Shown here in pieces: positions 4,932 to 6,844 of a stretch of 6,844 nt of DNA. Numbering within the stretch: position 1 is the first letter of the stretch; each line of letters starts with the position of its first letter. The notes below the pieces were generated by a model, which was not told the DNA's origin, searched no databases, and was given only the letters and a program-made list of their open reading frames with translations. The DNA comes from an uncultured beta proteobacterium (lineage in GTDB: Bacteria > Pseudomonadota > Gammaproteobacteria > Burkholderiales > Burkholderiaceae): assembly GCA_903930665.1 (NCBI GenBank), contig CAIYZI010000542.1, positions 1 to 6,844 on the forward strand. The letters are read 5' to 3'. Made by a program: the position numbers and the translations under genes.

Positions 4932-6497
4932 TTAGCCACGATAGGCTGCTTTCTTTATCCTATCTAAATTATTAAAGCTATTCGATAAGCTCTTAATAAT
5001 CTTGCCTTGTTCTTGCTCTCTTTGCTTGCTCACCGCACGCTCTGGCAGCGCAAAAGTAAGCGCCAAAGCATCCCCCTCGTCCGGGCTGCGGATACCACGT
5101 TTCTTCATGTCTTCTTTTTTCTCTAATACCAAACGGGTCTTAGAGTCAAACTTGTATCTTACGCCACACAAGTCAGCGTGCAAGGTGTCACTATCAGGGA
5201 TTTTCACCGGCCCATCAAGCAACCATTCCTTCATCAACCCCCACATTTCAGCTCGTTTATTGTAGTAACGGTCTTGGTCCAGCGGCGACTCCCCGCCATT
5301 CACAGCCACGATAACACCCGCATGCCCCAGCTCTTTTAATCGATCGAACACGCCAGCACCCAAGCCACCGATATCAATAAATACGCGAGCAGGCTCCTCA
5401 TCCAGAATAATCTTGTGTACATAACCAGCTATTTCCATGGTGTCTTTCTTTGCATAACTTTGGAGGTCAAAAGCAACGCGTCCTCGGCGACGTATAATAG
5501 ACGTCCGGTCATCACCAAACCGAGCAGGGTCAACCCCAACAACAAGAGACCCATAAGGCTCGGCCTCACCTTGTCTTGCCCCTGCAACAATTTGAGGCGC
5601 AATAAGAGAATCTTCACCTGTAAGCTGGAAAGCCTCAGTCGCACTGCATGGATATTCCTGCATAAACGCTTTGACACCATCTAATCCTCCAACAGAAAGT
5701 TCTGCTATCTTGATTCTGCGCCACATTAACTTGTCTTTAGTCAACCCATACAGCCGTACTAGCTCACGCTCGTCGTCTGAAACCTTAAAGTCCAGTGGCG
5801 CTTCCCTTTTATACTCATCTTGCCAATACCATGGCACAAAAATAGCAATAAAGTCAGATTGGCCAGCCTCCGCTTGCTGCCATTGCTCGTGATAATAATT
5901 ACCAATCCCATTCGCCGTGCTCTCGATAAATATCTCGGTCCCACGCTCATTGGGAACGGCCTGCATAATACCTTTCGCATGCTCAGCGGCATGTGGCTGA
6001 TAAGCCGCCTCAGATGAATGCAGAAGCTGGATTGTGCTCGAACGCCCCACACCCTTGTTTCCTGCCGTTCCAATCTTGTAGCCGCTATCAAGCTGCCCAA
6101 AGATGAGCTCTTTAGAGTTGCTGGCATCGACGGATGGGCGCACGGGGGCTGGGCAATATTCGTGGTAGCGCTGAGCCATCTCAAAAAGGTTGTTGGTCGC
6201 TTCCGCATCATGGGTAAGGATGAAAGCTCGATAACCGAAGTGATGGGTGACCAACCAATAAAAACGACCCTCGATATAGGTACTGCATCCTTGTTGGCGG
6301 CCCTTCAAGATTATGGCTCTAACCTTGCCGGTTGCAGCTTTTTGTTGCTCAACCATTTGATGGATGTGCATTTGGGCTTTATTGAGAGAGAATGGATTTA
6401 TCTTGCCGGACTTTTCGCGAATCTTGAGGCATTTGCTGGAGTAATGAGGGAAATCATTTTTGAGCTTGGTGCGTATGGCTTTTTCAACTTCATCCAT
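4932..6497 (-). CDS. terL: Terminase large subunit (ATPase and nuclease)
   Basis: This protein is the DNA-packaging motor: it cuts concatemeric phage DNA and drives it through the portal using ATP. The product has 521 residues. The ATPase domain shows a terminase-type Walker A at 65-73 (KGRQQGCST). A Walker B-like strand ends in catalytic Glu163 (TIQLLHSSEAA), where Ser stands in the usual Asp place. The coupling motif ESTANG lies at 192-197. The RNase H-like nuclease domain has its acidic residues in VVGVDPARFGDD (Asp323), VFIDIGGLGAG (Asp375) and SPDEGDALAL (Asp476). The C-terminus is basic (DRIKKAAYRG), suiting portal docking. Start ATG at 6495-6497 has AAAGGA about 8 bases upstream. The portal gene follows after 26 bp. 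No small terminase subunit is recognisable within the window upstream. Confidence 0.95.
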   Translation of the reverse strand: MDEVEKAIRTKLKNDFPHYSSKCLKIREKSGKINPFSLNKAQMHIHQMVEQQKAATGKVRAIILKGRQQGCSTYIEGRFYWLVTHHFGYRAFILTHDAEATNNLFEMAQRYHEYCPAPVRPSVDASNSKELIFGQLDSGYKIGTAGNKGVGRSSTIQLLHSSEAAYQPHAAEHAKGIMQAVPNERGTEIFIESTANGIGNYYHEQWQQAEAGQSDFIAIFVPWYWQDEYKREAPLDFKVSDDERELVRLYGLTKDKLMWRRIKIAELSVGGLDGVKAFMQEYPCSATEAFQLTGEDSLIAPQIVAGARQGEAEPYGSLVVGVDPARFGDDRTSIIRRRGRVAFDLQSYAKKDTMEIAGYVHKIILDEEPARVFIDIGGLGAGVFDRLKELGHAGVIVAVNGGESPLDQDRYYNKRAEMWGLMKEWLLDGPVKIPDSDTLHADLCGVRYKFDSKTRLVLEKKEDMKKRGIRSPDEGDALALTFALPERAVSKQREQEQGKIIKSLSNSFNNLDRIKKAAYRG

Positions 6498-6539
6498 GAG
6501 CTAAATCCTTTGAGCACCCCCGAAGAGGCGCAAGACAAA

Positions 6540-6728
6540 TTATTGCTTTACCATTTGACATAGATACTGCAGGCGAGCAGACGGATTGCTATTTTTGTAA
6601 TCGGCCATAAAGGCTTCTGCTCTGTTGATGCAGGCCTGTTGACCACCAGATGCGATGCGTTCGTTGAGGATATCAACGCCGTGGTCTCTGACCAATAAAA
6701 CCCAAATAAACGCACTACCGATTAACAT
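6540..6728 (-). CDS. Small protein with hydrophobic N-terminus, function unknown
   Basis: The 62-residue protein opens with a hydrophobic stretch (MLIGSAFIWVLLV) that may be a short membrane anchor or signal segment. A polar part with two Cys (about 33 and 57) follows, GQQACINRAEAF and SARLQYLCQMVKQ. If exported, the Cys pair could form a disulfide; this is inference. The start has a good AGGAGA site about 6 bases upstream, and the gene sits 42 bp before terL on the same strand. A lysis-related or cell-envelope role is possible but not shown. Confidence 0.6.
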   Translation of the reverse strand: MLIGSAFIWVLLVRDHGVDILNERIASGGQQACINRAEAFMADYKNSNPSARLQYLCQMVKQ

Positions 6729-6757
6729 ACTACTCTCCTAATTAAACGACAGCGTCC

Positions 6758-6844
6758 TTACCACATCTCATCCATTACAAAATCTAAACCCTCGCGCTGA
6801 AACCCATCACTCAGCTTGTGCACTTCACTGATTTCAGCATCAAC
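6758..6844 (-). CDS. C-terminal end of an unidentified phage gene (start beyond window)
   Basis: One minus-strand frame is open from the window edge to TAA at 6758-6760, giving 28 residues (VDAEISEVHKLSDGFQREGL, then DFVMDEMW). The other two frames of this strand hit stops within a few codons. It ends 29 bp before the next gene on the same strand. The amphipathic helical end is not enough to name the protein. Confidence 0.55.
   Translation of the reverse strand, partial: VDAEISEVHKLSDGFQREGLDFVMDEMW

Noticed and set aside
5759..6211. 150-codon minus-strand reading frame in a second frame of terL
   Set aside because: Shadow of terL with Arg/Ser/Leu-rich, non-protein-like composition.
6018..6563. 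181-codon plus-strand reading frame
   Set aside because: It lies antisense to terL, which has full catalytic motifs; the plus-strand product has no recognisable features and no convincing ribosome site was seen.

Overview
The window is part of the late (head and packaging) gene block of a tailed bacteriophage or prophage with a P22-like (podovirus-type) head module. All structural genes lie on the minus strand, so the biological order runs from high to low coordinates: end of an unidentified gene, small hydrophobic-start protein, large terminase subunit, P22-type portal, five small overlapping genes, a terminator, a leader carrying tandem repeats, scaffolding protein, and the first part of the major capsid protein. 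No ribosomal, metabolic or recognisable bacterial housekeeping gene is present. Composition is moderate in GC, ribosome binding sites are of the AAGGA/AGGAG type, and the protein families point to a phage of a proteobacterium, probably a gammaproteobacterium. The host cannot be fixed from the sequence.

Region by region. 6758-6844: last 28 codons of an unknown gene. 6540-6728: 62-codon protein of unknown role. 4932-6497: terL, the ATPase/nuclease that cuts and pumps DNA. 2770-4905: the portal through which DNA enters, with a coiled-coil and His-rich C-terminus. 1732-2798: five tightly packed small genes (61, 57, 92, 73 and 70 codons). They overlap or nearly touch, as in one translationally coupled transcript; the 57-codon gene is a basic protein of the short phage family that begins MPLEKG. 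1666-1698: an intrinsic terminator for minus-strand transcription. 1453-1653: the only plus-strand gene, a small excisionase/AlpA-like winged-helix DNA-binding protein. 1216-1452: non-coding, with 50-bp tandem units that fold into hairpins on the minus strand. 511-1215: scaffolding protein. 1-451: major capsid protein, cut by the window edge.

How it fits together: scaffold and capsid protein co-assemble around the portal into a procapsid, then TerL docks on the portal and fills the head. The terminator separates the packaging/portal transcript from the scaffold/capsid pair, so the latter probably has its own promoter, processing or antitermination signal in 1216-1452. The most unusual feature is there: two exact-spaced copies of a hairpin whose stem bases differ in a compensatory way (CCCA/TGGG against CTCG/CGAG around a TGCGT-starting 9-nt loop), alternating with three copies of a second hairpin whose loop ends in TAATA. 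The array runs straight into the Shine-Dalgarno of the scaffold gene. This looks like a structured RNA leader, and I cannot match it to a described family.
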